Below, one piece after another: positions 30,866-42,333 of a stretch of DNA of 64,000 bases (positions are counted from its first letter, which is position 1; each line of letters opens with the position of its first letter). The position numbers and the translations under genes are program-made. Source of the DNA: Trichaptum fuscoviolaceum (taxonomy: Eukaryota > Basidiomycota > Agaricomycetes > Hymenochaetales > Trichaptaceae); assembly GCA_910574455.1 (NCBI GenBank), contig CAJSYZ010000009.1, positions 62,001 through 126,000 on the forward strand, written 5' to 3'. The notes under the pieces were generated by a model. That model made no database searches. It was not told the DNA's origin and was given only the letters and a program-made list of their open reading frames with translations.

Positions 30866-32387
30866 CTACACCATGAAAGGCTCGTCATCCCAAACGCCAG
30901 ATTCGCGGTGCCGATAATTGTTATAGGCCAGTAGGTTTGGTGTATTGGGTGGAAGGGGCCCAGTTATTCTGTCGCTCAAGGCACGAGACAGTAGCGCATT
31001 CTTCATCTGACCAGGTGTCAAAGTATTAGGCTGACCACCCCCAAAATGCTCCTTTGTTTTATTAAGGTGGTGATTGAGTGCAACCTCTGAGGCGACCGTC
31101 AGGATGGAGGCGAAGAAACCCGGGGACATTTGGTGAGCCTTGGCGAGAGATGACTTGTGGTAGGGTTCGAGGGATTTTAACTGTGGATCAAAAGTCGGAT
31201 GCGGATAGATTGAAAGGAAGTAGGCGACGAGACCAGCGACGTGCGGACTTGCCATGCTTGTCCCATACTTGATTGTTGATGAATCCTGGCCATCGATCCC
31301 GCAGCTTAGAATATCGCTGCCGGGTGCGAAAACATCCACGCATCCCCCATGATTACTGAATTCCGATCTTGCGTCCTCTTCGGTCGTTGATCCAACCGTG
31401 ATGACCTGACCAGCTGCAGCGGGTGAGGTATCACACGCATCTTGGTCCTCATTCCCGGCCGCGACAACGACATGTAGACCGGCTTTCACCGCTCTGTTGA
31501 CCGCGTCGTCTACGGCACGACACCGGGGCCCGCCGAGTGACATATTGACCACGAAACCTTTCTGTCCATGCCGTCCTCCATCCCGAAGACGCTTGGAGTC
31601 AGCGAGCACCCACTGGAGCGCGTCGACGACGATGCTCATTGTGCCATCTCCACATCGCCCAAGAACCTTCACAGACCTGATCTTCGCGTTCTTCGTTACA
31701 CCGTAAAGGCTGGAGGATATCGTGCCTGCGACGTGAGTACCGTGCCCGTTCTCGTCTACGTTCCCCTCATTTGGTATAAATGTATTTCCCCACGTAGCAC
31801 GGCCTTCAAACGCCTGATGCTGGATGTAGACACCAGTGTCAAGAACGTAAACCACTACACCATCACCGCTACTGTTATGATACACATAGTGCATGTTTTG
31901 AGGCTGTAATTGTTTGTGGTTGATACGGGCAAGGCCCTGAGCGAGTAAAATCAGTTAAATAAGATGTAGTATGTGGAGTTTATATGTATACCCAAGGTGC
32001 GTTTTCCTGCCTATCTGAAGCGTAGACTTTGCTATCTTGCTCAATGTATTTGACTTCCGGCTTGCTCCGAATCATGTCCAATACGTCACAGCTGAACTTT
32101 CCTGAATAGCCTTTCGCTATTTCACTGTTATATACACGCTCGAGGGTGATGTCATCTGTGCCGGCCACGTTTGTCTCCTTTTCTAGCTCGAGGAAGTTAA
32201 TATGAGCAGTGAAGACGGACGGGTGAATTTCGTCATGGAACATCACAATGTAGGTATTGTCGACGAGATCATGCGCGGGCCCCGGTGGAATAAGCAGTGG
32301 TGCAAGAGTAGTTTCATGTTCAACAGGAGACGCTAGCGTCACTGGAACGATGAGTAGTGCAATACTAAGGAGTTTCTGAAGATGCAT
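30866..32387 (-). CDS. secreted subtilisin-like serine protease (S8, proteinase K type)
   Basis: Two exons, 31992-32387 and 30866-31936, joined in phase over a 55-bp GT-AG intron (junction W132-G133). Protein of 488 residues. Signal peptide about 1-20; I9 inhibitor propeptide about 45-125 (NTYIVMFHDEI...VKYIEQD); mature domain starting near APWGLARI. Catalytic triad D165 (VLDTG), H197 (NGHGTHVAG), S359 (GTSMASPH), with oxyanion Asn in AAGNED. An endopeptidase acting outside the cell or in the vacuole. Compared with proteinase K it has a longer insert after the Ser helix (Lys/His-rich, FDPQLKSLEPYHKSS onward), common in basidiomycete members as far as I recall. All key residues are present. 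It stands alone among F-box-like genes. Confidence 0.95.
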
Positions 32388-32494
32388 TGTTCCTTGAGCT
32401 GTACTAACAAAAGAGGATGAGTAGACCGACCTTTTTAAGCCCCTCCGAGATGATGAAGTCTCTCATATAATTACGAAGTGAACTTCTGTTTCTG

Positions 32495-32948
32495 TTAAAA
32501 CGCTGTGAGCACGTCAAAGAATTCTACCCAGGAGATGATTTGTACCCTTTCCGGAAAGAAAGGGTAGAGCATGCCTGTCGACAACGTCGATGAGAAGTGA
32601 GTATGACGAGTACTAAAGAAAAGAAGAGCACATTGTGAGTCCCGCTCGTACTTGGCGTTCTTCTTATACTGAATGACCGACATGTTTGCCCGACATTTGT
32701 TCCCGAGGTAGAAGAGCCGATACCGTCAAGAGGTATGAGATGATGGAAGGTCAGAAGTACGGTGTGCTTACAGTATCTTTATTTTCTACCTCGGAGGGGA
32801 GCATCGCGTGCACGACTAATGTGATAGGCTCGTTGAAATTGGACCTGAAAAGCGCAACTTTCATAGCTTGCGCCATGTCACTTGCACTCCCGCTTATGGC
32901 GACTTGCAGAGACTTCCTTCGTTGATCCTCCTGATTAACCGACAACAT
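32495..32948 (-). CDS. small two-exon hypothetical protein
   Basis: ATG 32948 opens 59 codons (exon 32772-32948; QVAISGSASDMAQAMKVALF) ending at GTAAGC. A 103-bp intron ends CATTCAG, and a second exon (32495-32668) continues in phase to TAA, giving 116 residues. No domain recognised. Phase-consistent splicing is the only support. Lies upstream of the protease gene on the same strand. Confidence 0.35.
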
Positions 32949-33509
32949 TGTCTTCTATCATGAAAATCTTAGAGCCTTGTCGTGTACCCGCTTCCAGTAA
33001 TCGTTGTACTAAAGAAACCATGTTAGACACCTTTCGCTTCACATACGCATTATAAGTACAAACATATGTATCAACAGGCCATTTATCGTTCCAACTTGAA
33101 TAGAATGACCTGATATATTTTCAGTGTATTCGAGGGCTGCGGAAAATGGCATCGGAAAAGAAGAATGAAAACGGGTTCGCCGGAGTTGCTTTGATTTGCG
33201 AGGCTTGTCTTCAGTGTATACCAGTGACAGCCAACCTTTTCATATGTTTGTTAGCAGGGTCGGAAGTCATCGTCACCACGGATATACGACGAAAAACTCT
33301 TGAATGAATTTGAAAACTTGCTTATTGCCTTCGATTGTGATCGCGCGTGGTTTCCATTCAAAAACAAACTCGAATATGTAGACGATAGTTAATGTGCCAT
33401 TCCGCTATCATGGAGGAAAGTAATATTAGAGAAAATACATTGTCACAGGAAAAGTGGCGCAAAGCGAAACTTACCAAACACTCGACTAATGAGGAAGGAC
33501 GATATGCTG
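32949..33509. other. intergenic, nothing recognised
   Basis: AT-rich spacer; no repeat or gene seen. Confidence 0.4.
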
Positions 33510-34847
33510 CTAGTGCATGAAGCTCGTCAATGATGTTTTGTTGTGGCCCGTCCATCTCTCTAGCTCGATGTTCCGAGCCCGGCAGATGCTTGTCAGCTGC
33601 TCGCTGAATCCCGATACACCCTGTCCAGCAGGAGGATGTGTCACGATGTGGGCGAGTGCACTGAACTTCTCCGGAGTTTCCAGGTGCCGGACGAGTTCGC
33701 TCGTCCTCTCTTCTGAGAGGCATGGAGTGAGCTGAAGGTGCTCGAGCCGCGGGAGTTCCGCTAGGGAACCAAAGTCCACATCCCACAATTCAAGATGAAG
33801 CTCCCGGAGTCGCAGCGCCCTGCGGATCGCCTCAGCGAGCAGATTGTTGACCTCCGCTCCGTCGAAGTGCAGAGTGAGGCTGACCCACACCAGTGTTGGC
33901 GTCCACGCGATGAGGCAGTCACACAACGCCCTGACCACCGGCGAGCCGATCATGAGATCAACCACATGAACATCGATGCGCGTCACATTGTTACACATGA
34001 TGCGCAGGAGTTGGAAGTCCTTGTCGCTCAAGCAGATTTCTTGGAAGGATATATCCTGAAGCGCCGGGAGGCAGTGAAAAGCTGCGGAAGGATCGAATGT
34101 ATCGGCGTCAAAGGGTGACATTGGGTGGACTTCCCGAGTCCATCCATCGGTGATCTGGACCGCCTCGACGCGAAGAGTCCGCAGCTGCGGCCAACACTGC
34201 AACAACTCGAATAGCTGCAGCCTCTGCACCCCTGCGCCCATCTTTCCCGGATGTCGTGGGTTCGGTAGATACAGCGGACAGACGTGAAACGCCACGAGCT
34301 TCGCTGCATTCTGCTTCAGCGCCGCCGTCAGAATGTCCATGTCGGAACGCTGGAGGCCACGGACCCGGACGCGCGTCACGTTGGGGCAGAAACGGAGGAT
34401 ACGTGTGTGCGTCTTTGTCGAAGCTACGAAGTCACCGTACTGTATGCCGAGGTGAAGCTCGTCTACAAGAGCGCCGGGTCGGAGGCCTGGTGAAGTCATG
34501 AGTGCTTCGAGGAAATCGTCAGCAACCTCACATCCACGTCGTACAGGTGCGTCCCGTTCTGCAGACGGGAAGGCAACTCCGACAGACACGCATCGGTACA
34601 GGTGTTCCTCGGCGACCGCATGCCAAGCTTTGCAGACTCGGAGAAGAGGCGTGAGGAACCAGCGAGGCAGAAACTCGACTTCTTCTTCTGATATAAGGAT
34701 TTCGATAATGGTCTCGAGAATCTCGATGGGTAAGGACGGGATTTTCGCTACTGTGTTGCTGCAATTAGTATGCCATGTTCGCTTCTGCCATCGCAGTGCC
34801 TTTGCCACACGTTTGGATGCTGATACAGCAGAGTCAAGGCCGTGCAT
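33510..34847 (-). CDS. F-box-like/LRR protein with N-terminal extension
   Basis: Intact 445 residues from ATG 34847. The F-box (PSLPIEILETIIEILI, LTPLLRVCKAWHAVAEEHLYRC) begins near residue 38, because no ATG exists at the usual family start. The extension is basic (SKRVAKALRWQKRTW) and may be an older 5' leader recruited after loss of the start codon, or a mis-modelled first exon. Mid signature CPNVTRVRVRGLQ. The coding DNA is visibly GC-richer than its siblings. Tail ends LTSFMH. Confidence 0.78.
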   Translation of the reverse strand: MHGLDSAVSASKRVAKALRWQKRTWHTNCSNTVAKIPSLPIEILETIIEILISEEEVEFLPRWFLTPLLRVCKAWHAVAEEHLYRCVSVGVAFPSAERDAPVRRGCEVADDFLEALMTSPGLRPGALVDELHLGIQYGDFVASTKTHTRILRFCPNVTRVRVRGLQRSDMDILTAALKQNAAKLVAFHVCPLYLPNPRHPGKMGAGVQRLQLFELLQCWPQLRTLRVEAVQITDGWTREVHPMSPFDADTFDPSAAFHCLPALQDISFQEICLSDKDFQLLRIMCNNVTRIDVHVVDLMIGSPVVRALCDCLIAWTPTLVWVSLTLHFDGAEVNNLLAEAIRRALRLRELHLELWDVDFGSLAELPRLEHLQLTPCLSEERTSELVRHLETPEKFSALAHIVTHPPAGQGVSGFSEQLTSICRARNIELERWTGHNKTSLTSFMH

Positions 34848-35097
34848 GCTCACAGGTTGTTTCGAGCATTAGCGTAGGCAGGACTTGATGATGGGGACGA
34901 TTGTAGACGAGTGAGACGTTCAGGGAATTAAAAGGGGCGAGCGACGATAACGCTGTGGATGTCACTCCCACGGAGCTATTTCGGTACTGCTTCACCGGGT
35001 TCGCTCCTAGCCTCCCACCGCGGCCCCGAGTCAAGGACCATAGCCTTCGTTCGTCATCCATCATCCCACAGAAGTCTCAGAAAGAATCCAGAATTCA

Positions 35098-35985
35098 GCG
35101 TACGACGAATAGCAGGCGATTCGGCGGAGTGTGGGACCAGATGTGCAGCTGGAAGCTCTGCAAAGTCGGTGATGCACGCAAGCATGCGCATAGTGCATCT
35201 AGCAGTGCGCTACTGTCTGAAGACCCATATAAATGGGCCATGAAGTTCGACAGGCCGCTACACATAGCTCAGAAGGCGTTGAGTTGGAGATCGGATAGAC
35301 CGCCGACGGTAAATACGACGTCTTGAAGATCGGGGCGCCATTCAGACGCCGGAAGGATGGAAATCAGACGGCTGCTGTCGCACCGCAGATCTCGGGAGCC
35401 CTTCAAAAGCACAAATTGAGGATTCGGCCAGCTCTTCATAAGCTCAAGGAATCTGAGCGGCGCTCCTTCGCTGAAGTCCAAACGCTGCAAGTCCGGGCAT
35501 ACGATGTTGTGAGGACTGATGCGAGATGGAACATGTGATTTTTGCTTCAGCGCATCGGTTAAAGTGTTCAGTTGAGAAGGGTGAAGGAAACCTCTGACCT
35601 CTAAGTGTCTCGCACTTGGACAGATTTGAATGATGAGGGTGCTTGTATGCGTTCCATGCTTGATAGAGCTGCTGTGATTCAAAGCTCCTAATACAAGCCT
35701 ATTAACTAACGCGGAAATCGAGAGTTGGTCATTGAAGGAGACAATCTCTCGACCGTTCAGCACGGGCGGGGCCTCCCAGCGTCCTCCCCGTCCCCGAGTC
35801 TTCCTGCGAGGAAAGCACCATCCAATGGATAGACGTTGATATAGGAATTTCTCGGAGACCATGTGCCATAGTTTGCAGACTCGAAGGAGAGGCGTGAGAT
35901 GCCAATGAGGAAGGAAATTCAAGTTATTTGACCCGCTCAGACGTGCGTCTTTTCAGAGTGCCTCGATGTGTAAGGATGAGTTCCG
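35098..35985 (-). pseudogene. F-box-like/LRR pseudogene with stops and F-box deletion
   Basis: Minus-strand frame: NSSLHIEAL then TGA, deletion of most of the first F-box helix, then an open stretch from LNFLPHWHLTPLLRVCKLW (35922) to a TGA at about 35269. Beyond it the same frame still reads AMCSGLSNFM and LDALCACLRA, the late LRR region, before ending near 35098. Closest to 38411-39652 (both have GGRWE after the F-box). The 217-codon open part could make an F-box-less fragment at most. Confidence 0.8.
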
Positions 35986-36266
35986 CAATTATTGTTATCC
36001 GTCGGTGTGCTCTATCATTAGTCCGTTATTGCTATATATTGTGAAAGTAGAGTGAGGCACTTACGGAGATTGGTTCAGTGTAGACTTGCGAGAGTTTAAG
36101 GAGGCGATGTGATGGAAAAGTGGTGGTGTCCACACATGCACAAATAATACCGTGACATAAGCTACTAAACTAAGTAATCACGTACTAATATCAAGTTTGA
36201 GTTTGTCTTGCCTATTTGAGACACATTTGAAACTCCTCTAGATCTGAGTCCGAGTTCGTAAATCTC
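35986..36266. other. intergenic between divergent copies
   Basis: AT-rich; nothing recognised besides the adjacent module. Confidence 0.4.
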
Positions 36267-36330
36267 ACGATAAGGACTTCACATCAATGCGCTGATCCTT
36301 CAGTGTGCTCCCCCACCACGTCGCCAATTT
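36267..36330 (+). promoter_or_regulatory. upstream module with GATA-type site
   Basis: ACGATAAGGACTTCACATC at about 36267-36285 matches the complement of the site upstream of 44837. It is followed by GATCCTTCAGTG and CCACCACGTCG, weak matches to the third block. It lies 187 bp before the ATG. Confidence 0.5.
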
Positions 36331-36454
36331 TCTACATTTTTAAACTTCTAGGTCATCTGCTTCCACAATTGTAAGAAGTTCATTACAATATTTCATAACC
36401 AACGACTAATTTACGTTTTGACAAATTACAAGACTTCTCTTTGGACACTCTGCA

Positions 36455-37693
36455 ATGAGCAACTCAATCTTTCCCGTCGAGATCCTCGAGTTCATCATCG
36501 AATATTTCATCTCCAAATTCAGAGATACTTATAAAAGTCAGGATGTCAAATACAAGTACACCCCTTACTGGCAACACCACCTTATTCCCGTTCTTCGCGT
36601 CTGCAAGTATTGGCACATGGTGTCAGAGAAAATCATGTATCGACGTGTATCCTTAGGGTCGGACTTCTTCAGTGCTGCTCAAAGGCAGTGGTGTTGGCCC
36701 GAAGGGAAAGGACTCTGCATAACGAAGGACCTGCTTGCGACTTTAATGACAAATTTCGGAATAGCCGCGCTCGTCAAAGAGCTACGACTAGCCATATATG
36801 ACGTTCGAGGGGCCGAAGCGCTGGAATGCACAACGACGAACTTCCACATCCTCAAGCTCTGTCCAAATGTGAAGCATGTTGAGGTCACAGGCTTTCAACA
36901 TTCCGAGAGTGATGCTTTAGTCGAAGTGCTTGGGGAGAAATCCGAGTCACTCGTTTCCCTCCATATTAGCCCTCGTGGCCTCTTAACTCAGAATCCACAC
37001 AGCAGCTCCTTCAAAGTACTGGAGCTGATGCATAGCTTGCCAAGGCTTCGTACTATTGTGGTCAATGGCTTTCCATCGTTCGCTGAGCGGACTGTGACAA
37101 ACGATCCTAATGCACAGACTCCGCCGCCTGGTCCTGCTAACTATTGCCCGGATCTTCAAGATATCCGACTCATTGATTGCAACCTACATTGCAGCGACTT
37201 GGAGTCTCAACTCAATATGTCAGACCGTGTTAGATCTCTCAGCTTTGTTATGAAACATGGGTCCGGCAGCGAAGCACTGCTAGAGGGATTATGCAAATGC
37301 CTACACGGATGGTCCAGGACTCTCGAGCGCTTTAGTCTAAACATCGACAGGCAATTCGTTTCCTACCGTCCATTACACGAGGCGCTTTCTACCCTGGAAG
37401 GACTACGACAGCTAGAGGTCATCGGGACACTCTCGTATTTCAGCGCCGTTGCAGACCTCCCGTCGCTTGAGCGAATACGCTTCAAAACAGATGCGAAGAT
37501 CAAAAGGCGGGAAATGGACGATTTCGCCGCTAACCTGCAAAAATTGGCGAAGTTTCCTTCTCTCAAGTATGTTGGAGGGGGCTCTCGTGATTGGAGTGGG
37601 TATAACATGCAGCTCCGCGATATTTGTTCTGGGCGGGGCATTAATCTGGTAACGAACAATCACAAAAATTATATCCCGAGTTACTTGTGTTGA
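36455..37693 (+). CDS. F-box-like/LRR protein, FPIEILEF-type subclade
   Basis: Intact 412 residues from ATG 36455: MSNSIFPVEILEFIIEYFI, YWQHHLIPVLRVCKYWHMVSEKIMYRRVSLG. Mid signature CPNVKHVEVTGFQ, then NYCPDLQDIRLIDCNLHCSDL. The tail HKNYIPSYLC matches IPSYVLW/IPSYLSW of its subclade but lacks the final Trp. A Pro-rich insert (TPPPGP) interrupts the central LRRs. Preceded by the GATA module. Confidence 0.82.
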   Translation: MSNSIFPVEILEFIIEYFISKFRDTYKSQDVKYKYTPYWQHHLIPVLRVCKYWHMVSEKIMYRRVSLGSDFFSAAQRQWCWPEGKGLCITKDLLATLMTNFGIAALVKELRLAIYDVRGAEALECTTTNFHILKLCPNVKHVEVTGFQHSESDALVEVLGEKSESLVSLHISPRGLLTQNPHSSSFKVLELMHSLPRLRTIVVNGFPSFAERTVTNDPNAQTPPPGPANYCPDLQDIRLIDCNLHCSDLESQLNMSDRVRSLSFVMKHGSGSEALLEGLCKCLHGWSRTLERFSLNIDRQFVSYRPLHEALSTLEGLRQLEVIGTLSYFSAVADLPSLERIRFKTDAKIKRREMDDFAANLQKLAKFPSLKYVGGGSRDWSGYNMQLRDICSGRGINLVTNNHKNYIPSYLC

Positions 37694-38410
37694 TTGTTTG
37701 GTCTTCTCTCCTTGACGCTGTACTACATATCTCAAGGCCCTTAAGTTTGGTTACTATGTTAACCACTGAATTTAGATGTGCTATCCGATAATTGACTTTA
37801 TGGTTACTGGATAAAAGCTGCTTTGGATGGCTTGAAATAGTTTGTATGACATCTAATTCATTGGAGACATCACTTGTTACCTGGTAGTCTCGAGGATTGG
37901 ATGCCGCAAGAGAATTACTTTTGGGCGTGGTGTCTTTGAACAACTCGAAGGCTATTACAATTAAGAGATCGACGGTTCATTTAGATATCACACTCATTGT
38001 GTGTAAATCTATAACGGAAACAACATTAGGTACGTATACCCACTAGCATCTTGTCCACGTGAGAACACCCATTCGGACTCCTCGAGGTATAAATATCATT
38101 CAAAACTTGTCCCGACATTCATCATGCTGTCAACAGAGTAAGACACTTTATTTACTTCTGATCGGCCAGGACGATGAACCTTAACCAGTATCTCCAAATT
38201 AAATAGTGTCAATAGAAACATTGGCGCGTTCCAATAAATGGAGGCAACACCGACCAGATCAATTTCACTAACATCCCCGGCCTCACTCTTGAAGCCCTAA
38301 TACTTCTTTCTGTCAAGTTTACATGTGCATATTTCTTCTCGACTTTCAGTACCTCGCGTAAATCGAAGGCATAGGAGTCTATTAGAATATTAATAAGCCA
38401 GTACTAGATG
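37694..38410. other. convergent intergenic spacer
   Basis: Short frames only; nothing recognised. Confidence 0.4.
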
Positions 38411-39652
38411 CTACAGCAGGAAACCAGACAATGGTGAGCGGCCATCCCATAGCTGCAGCTCGATGTTCCGTTTCCGACTGAGGTCTTTCAATCTTCTTTC
38501 GCCCCTCCCACTGCCATTGGCATATGTAGCAATGTGTCTGAGAGCGGGAAACTTCACTGGGTTTTCTAGTTGACTAGCGAGGCGGCCCAGTGCCTCGTCC
38601 GCAAAGATCGAAGTGTAGCGTAAACGCTTGAGCTGCGGAAGGTTGGAAATGGCATCAAAATCGACTTCAAACTTGTGTATCTGTAGCTCCTCTATTCTCC
38701 ACAGACTCGATAGTACCTGGGATAGAGGACGGTAGGGCAAATCAAGTGTCCAAATGTGTAGCCTGAAGCACTCGAGAGTTGGAGACCATGCGCGTAAGCA
38801 CCCGCACAGTGCGTCTAGCACTGCGTCACTGTCCGATGTACGATAGACGGGGACCATGAGCTTCGTCACACCGCTACACGCACTTCGAAGTCCGTCAAGG
38901 TGGCCGTCGCGTAAAAAGCCATCGGTAAAGATGATCTCGCGAAGCTCGGGGCAACAGTTGGATGCACCAGATGCGAGATCATCAGACAGTTGTCCACGCT
39001 CTCTGAATTTCGGGAACCCTTCTATATTAATAGCTTGAATCTTCGGCCACCCCTGCATAAGTTCAAGAAGTTTCAACGAGACTCCATCACGGAAGTCTGG
39101 GGACATCAAATCCGGGGCATCAATGTCCCGAGGACTGATGCAGAATGAGACAAGTGATTTCTCTTTCAGCACTTCGGTTAAAGCGTCCATCTGGGAAGGA
39201 TGGAATCCTCGGATCTTTACCTGCTTTAGGTTTGTGCAGATATGTAGAATGCGGGCGTTTGTTTGTGTCCATCCTACCGACCGGAAAGAGCTTGCGCCTT
39301 CGACCCCTAATTGGAGCTCCTCGATAAGCGCAGGAAGTCGAGGGTTGGCCAATAATGCTTCCAGAAGCTCCTTAGCGATCTCAGATCCCTCCCGTGGGGG
39401 TAACACCTCCCAGCGCCCTCCTATTCTTCGAGTCTTCCCGCGAGTGAATTTTCTCCCGACGGATATGCTTTGATATAGGAATCTCTCCGAGACCACGTGC
39501 CATAGTTTGCAAACTCGAAGGAGAGGCGTGAGGTACCACTGAGGAAGGAATTTGATTCCCCTCGACATACTTGAGGGCGCGTCTTTGTAGTGCAATATAA
39601 TTTCTTCGATGATAGACTCCAGAATTTCAACGGGCAAAGCTGAGTTGTACAT
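38411..39652 (-). CDS. F-box-like/LRR protein
   Basis: Intact 413 residues from ATG 39652: MYNSALPVEILESIIEEII, LTPLLRVCKLWHVVSERFLYQSISVG. A basic loop (TRGKTRRIGGRWE) follows the F-box and is shared with the pseudogene at 35098. Mid signature CTNLKQVKIRGFH. Late LRRs and tail (LQLWDGRSPLSGFLL) match 27150-28316. No GATA module seen in the 250 bp upstream, only a weak TCTCACGGG. Confidence 0.82.
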   Translation of the reverse strand: MYNSALPVEILESIIEEIILHYKDAPSSMSRGIKFLPQWYLTPLLRVCKLWHVVSERFLYQSISVGRKFTRGKTRRIGGRWEVLPPREGSEIAKELLEALLANPRLPALIEELQLGVEGASSFRSVGWTQTNARILHICTNLKQVKIRGFHPSQMDALTEVLKEKSLVSFCISPRDIDAPDLMSPDFRDGVSLKLLELMQGWPKIQAINIEGFPKFRERGQLSDDLASGASNCCPELREIIFTDGFLRDGHLDGLRSACSGVTKLMVPVYRTSDSDAVLDALCGCLRAWSPTLECFRLHIWTLDLPYRPLSQVLSSLWRIEELQIHKFEVDFDAISNLPQLKRLRYTSIFADEALGRLASQLENPVKFPALRHIATYANGSGRGERRLKDLSRKRNIELQLWDGRSPLSGFLL

Positions 39653-41040
39653 GGTTTGGCGAGTTTTGTTATCCGTAAGGGGTCATTTGATCTATCAACA
39701 GTAAGTTATTTGCTGGATATTGGTAAAGCATAGTGAAAAACGTACGGATACGGATATCAAGTTAGCTTCTCGCTCCAATACAGAATTTGAGGACGATGAC
39801 AATAGAGGACGTGATGAGAGTAAGTGTCAGAAGAGCGTTGAAATCGTTGTCAACTAATATACGAAGCTCTCACGGGAAAGAACTCTGATGGAATGGTATT
39901 TTGAGGACTTTGAATCTCACACTATTCCGTCACATCAGCGATCAAATATAATGAGATGATCTGTCCAAGAATAACCACAACTGAGAGAGACTTAACTGTG
40001 AGTAAATACCAAACTCCACCGGTGATCCCAGACAATGCCCTCTGGGTATCTCACCCTTCCATCAGCACCGCCTCGACCATTTCCAATAGGACCGAGCTGT
40101 GTAACGCGTAACGCGGCGTACGGATGATTAGGATCCGAAGAGAAGCGAGTGTCTGGCACGATTTGCCAGTGATGATAAACAAAGATGGACGTACATAGGT
40201 TGCTAGTTGATCATACTCAAAGCGATTAATATGGAATGGTTGTCCAACGCAACTTGAGGTCGCTGGCGCACTTGCTTTATTTTATGCCTTTGCTTTATCG
40301 AAGGAGCTGTTTAACTAAGGACTCAGAGACCAAAATGCGATGAAGTGATGTACCAACTGCGTTAATCAACCTTCACAAGGTTCTCCACGCGGTTCGCGCT
40401 CTGGGGATTGACAGCGAAGCAGCGATAGTGTTCAGCTCGTACGATAGGTACTCGCAACACTAAAGTCAGAGCTCTGGAGTAGTGTTGAGAAGAAAAAACA
40501 TGGAGGTTATAGATAACGTACGCGTTATATCCTGAACCTCCCGTGCCGGTCTTTGAAGATCTCATACCCATTCATTCTTGTGGCGGAAAGATACTATCAT
40601 GACGAGTACCAGTTTTATTGATTCATAGTGAAGATAGGAGTCTTGGATCAATGGTGATAGGTAATGAGAAGAAGAGACAACGGTTCCGAGGCGAGCTTGT
40701 TGTTCAAATTTGACGCGTCAGGATTTTCAGGGTCGAAGTATAAGTACAAGCTGTGGAGCGCTCATGGGCGCTAATACTTGCAGGACTTCTCGTTCTGTCT
40801 CTCACTTTCATGTAACGCCCGGATACAATTTTTTGAAGATTTACATTTGAATTTAGACGCTCTTCCATTTCTTATTTCTGAAGCCTCGCACCCACACCGT
40901 CTCTAAGGCCATTTTTCTCCGTTGTCATGCAAACCGAATCATAATTATACATTCAGATTGATAAGAAATATGAGTAAAAAAGGAGCAAGCATCCAACTTG
41001 ACAGACATCGTCTACTAGAATACAGAACGGAGAGAGATTG
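39653..41040. other. intergenic, nothing firm
   Basis: 1.4 kb with only small frames (best about 69 codons at 40362-40571 minus). No repeat ends found. Confidence 0.35.
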
Positions 41041-42333
41041 TCATGGAAAGGAACCCACAAACGACTCCATTGCCCATCTCTCCAACTTAATACCGCGCCC
41101 GCGGCAGACATTCTTCACTCGTCGCCCGAAGTCAACTCCGTATTCCGGCTTTATGACTAAGTCGACAAGAGCACGAAACTCCTCTGGGTGCTCCAGGCGA
41201 TCGCAAAGGCTGTCTATCTCATCGTCTGAGATACCAAGATCCGGAACGTAGCATAGTCGCTCAAGCTGCGCCAGGTGTGCAATATATTCGAAGGGCAAAG
41301 TTGACCTATGTATGTGCAACTCCGTAAGTCTGTTCAGGGCGAAGATCGAGTTGAGTATCGGCTGATACGAAGGTGATGGTAGCCTGATATGCAAGGACTC
41401 GAGAGTCGGGGACCATGCACACAGACATTCGCTGAAAGTCCTCATGTCCAACTCTCCTGTATAATTACAGTCGTCAACATTGAGTTTTGTGACGCTATTG
41501 CACATGTCGCGTAGGACCTTGAGGTCGGTGCTCCGTAGCACGTTTCCGAACAGATTTATGTTCCGAAGATTTGGGCAACAGCGTGGGGAACAAGGCTTGC
41601 CAAGATGACATTGAGCATCGGATTCACCGTCAGACTGCTTACTCCACCGCCTTGCAATCCTCACGAGAGCGAGATTCTGAATCTCTGGCCAGCTCGGTAG
41701 TAGCTCGAAGAACATGAACATTCCCATCATGTCCGAGTCGAAGCGAGCACGCCATTCCATTATTGCAAAGTCGTTCGGACAGATGTAGAAAGAGACGAGT
41801 GATGTCCTCGTCAGCGCGTCAACGAGAGTGTCACGTTCCGATGAAGCAAATCCTTTCATCACCAAGCGTTTTAAATTTGGGCAGGCAACCACGAGGTACA
41901 CGTGCATCCGCGTCCATGCTGACAGTTCCTCCTGCTCGGCATCCCTGATACCTAATCGAAGCTCCTCAACCAATGAGGCCAGGCGAAGATTCGTTGACAG
42001 TGTATCAAGCAACCCGGCGGCCAGCGCCCCTGCCCCAGTGTATCTTTTTGCAGCTTTACGTTTCTTCTTGTGCTTTATCTTCCCCTCGATGGATATGCAT
42101 CGATATAGGCGTCTTTCAGACACTATGTGCCATAACTTGCTGAGTCGAAGAAGAGCTAGAAGGTGCCGCTTGGGACGAAATATGACTTGTCCATCTGCAG
42201 TCCTGTCGCTGTGATGTTCCTCGTAGATATCAAGAATGTACTCCAATATCTCGACAGGACAAGATGAGGCCATCACAGCGTCCGATTGTAGACGATAATT
42301 CTTTCTACAAATCAAATCAGCTCGGTTACTCAT
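41041..42333 (-). CDS. F-box-like/LRR protein, divergent member
   Basis: Intact 430 residues from ATG 42333. The family-typical start MASSCPVEILEYI is at 42273, and the upstream piece contains TTTGTAG, an acceptor-like sequence, so 42273 may be right. F-box second half: LLALLRLSKLWHIVSERRLYRCISIEG, with Cys of LLRVCK replaced by Ser. A Lys-rich stretch (KHKKKRKAAKRY) follows. Mid signature CPNLKRLVMKGFA. Cys-rich loop CHLGKPCSPRCCPNLRN in the centre. The most divergent intact copy by eye. Confidence 0.78.
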   Translation of the reverse strand: MSNRADLICRKNYRLQSDAVMASSCPVEILEYILDIYEEHHSDRTADGQVIFRPKRHLLALLRLSKLWHIVSERRLYRCISIEGKIKHKKKRKAAKRYTGAGALAAGLLDTLSTNLRLASLVEELRLGIRDAEQEELSAWTRMHVYLVVACPNLKRLVMKGFASSERDTLVDALTRTSLVSFYICPNDFAIMEWRARFDSDMMGMFMFFELLPSWPEIQNLALVRIARRWSKQSDGESDAQCHLGKPCSPRCCPNLRNINLFGNVLRSTDLKVLRDMCNSVTKLNVDDCNYTGELDMRTFSECLCAWSPTLESLHIRLPSPSYQPILNSIFALNRLTELHIHRSTLPFEYIAHLAQLERLCYVPDLGISDDEIDSLCDRLEHPEEFRALVDLVIKPEYGVDFGRRVKNVCRGRGIKLERWAMESFVGSFP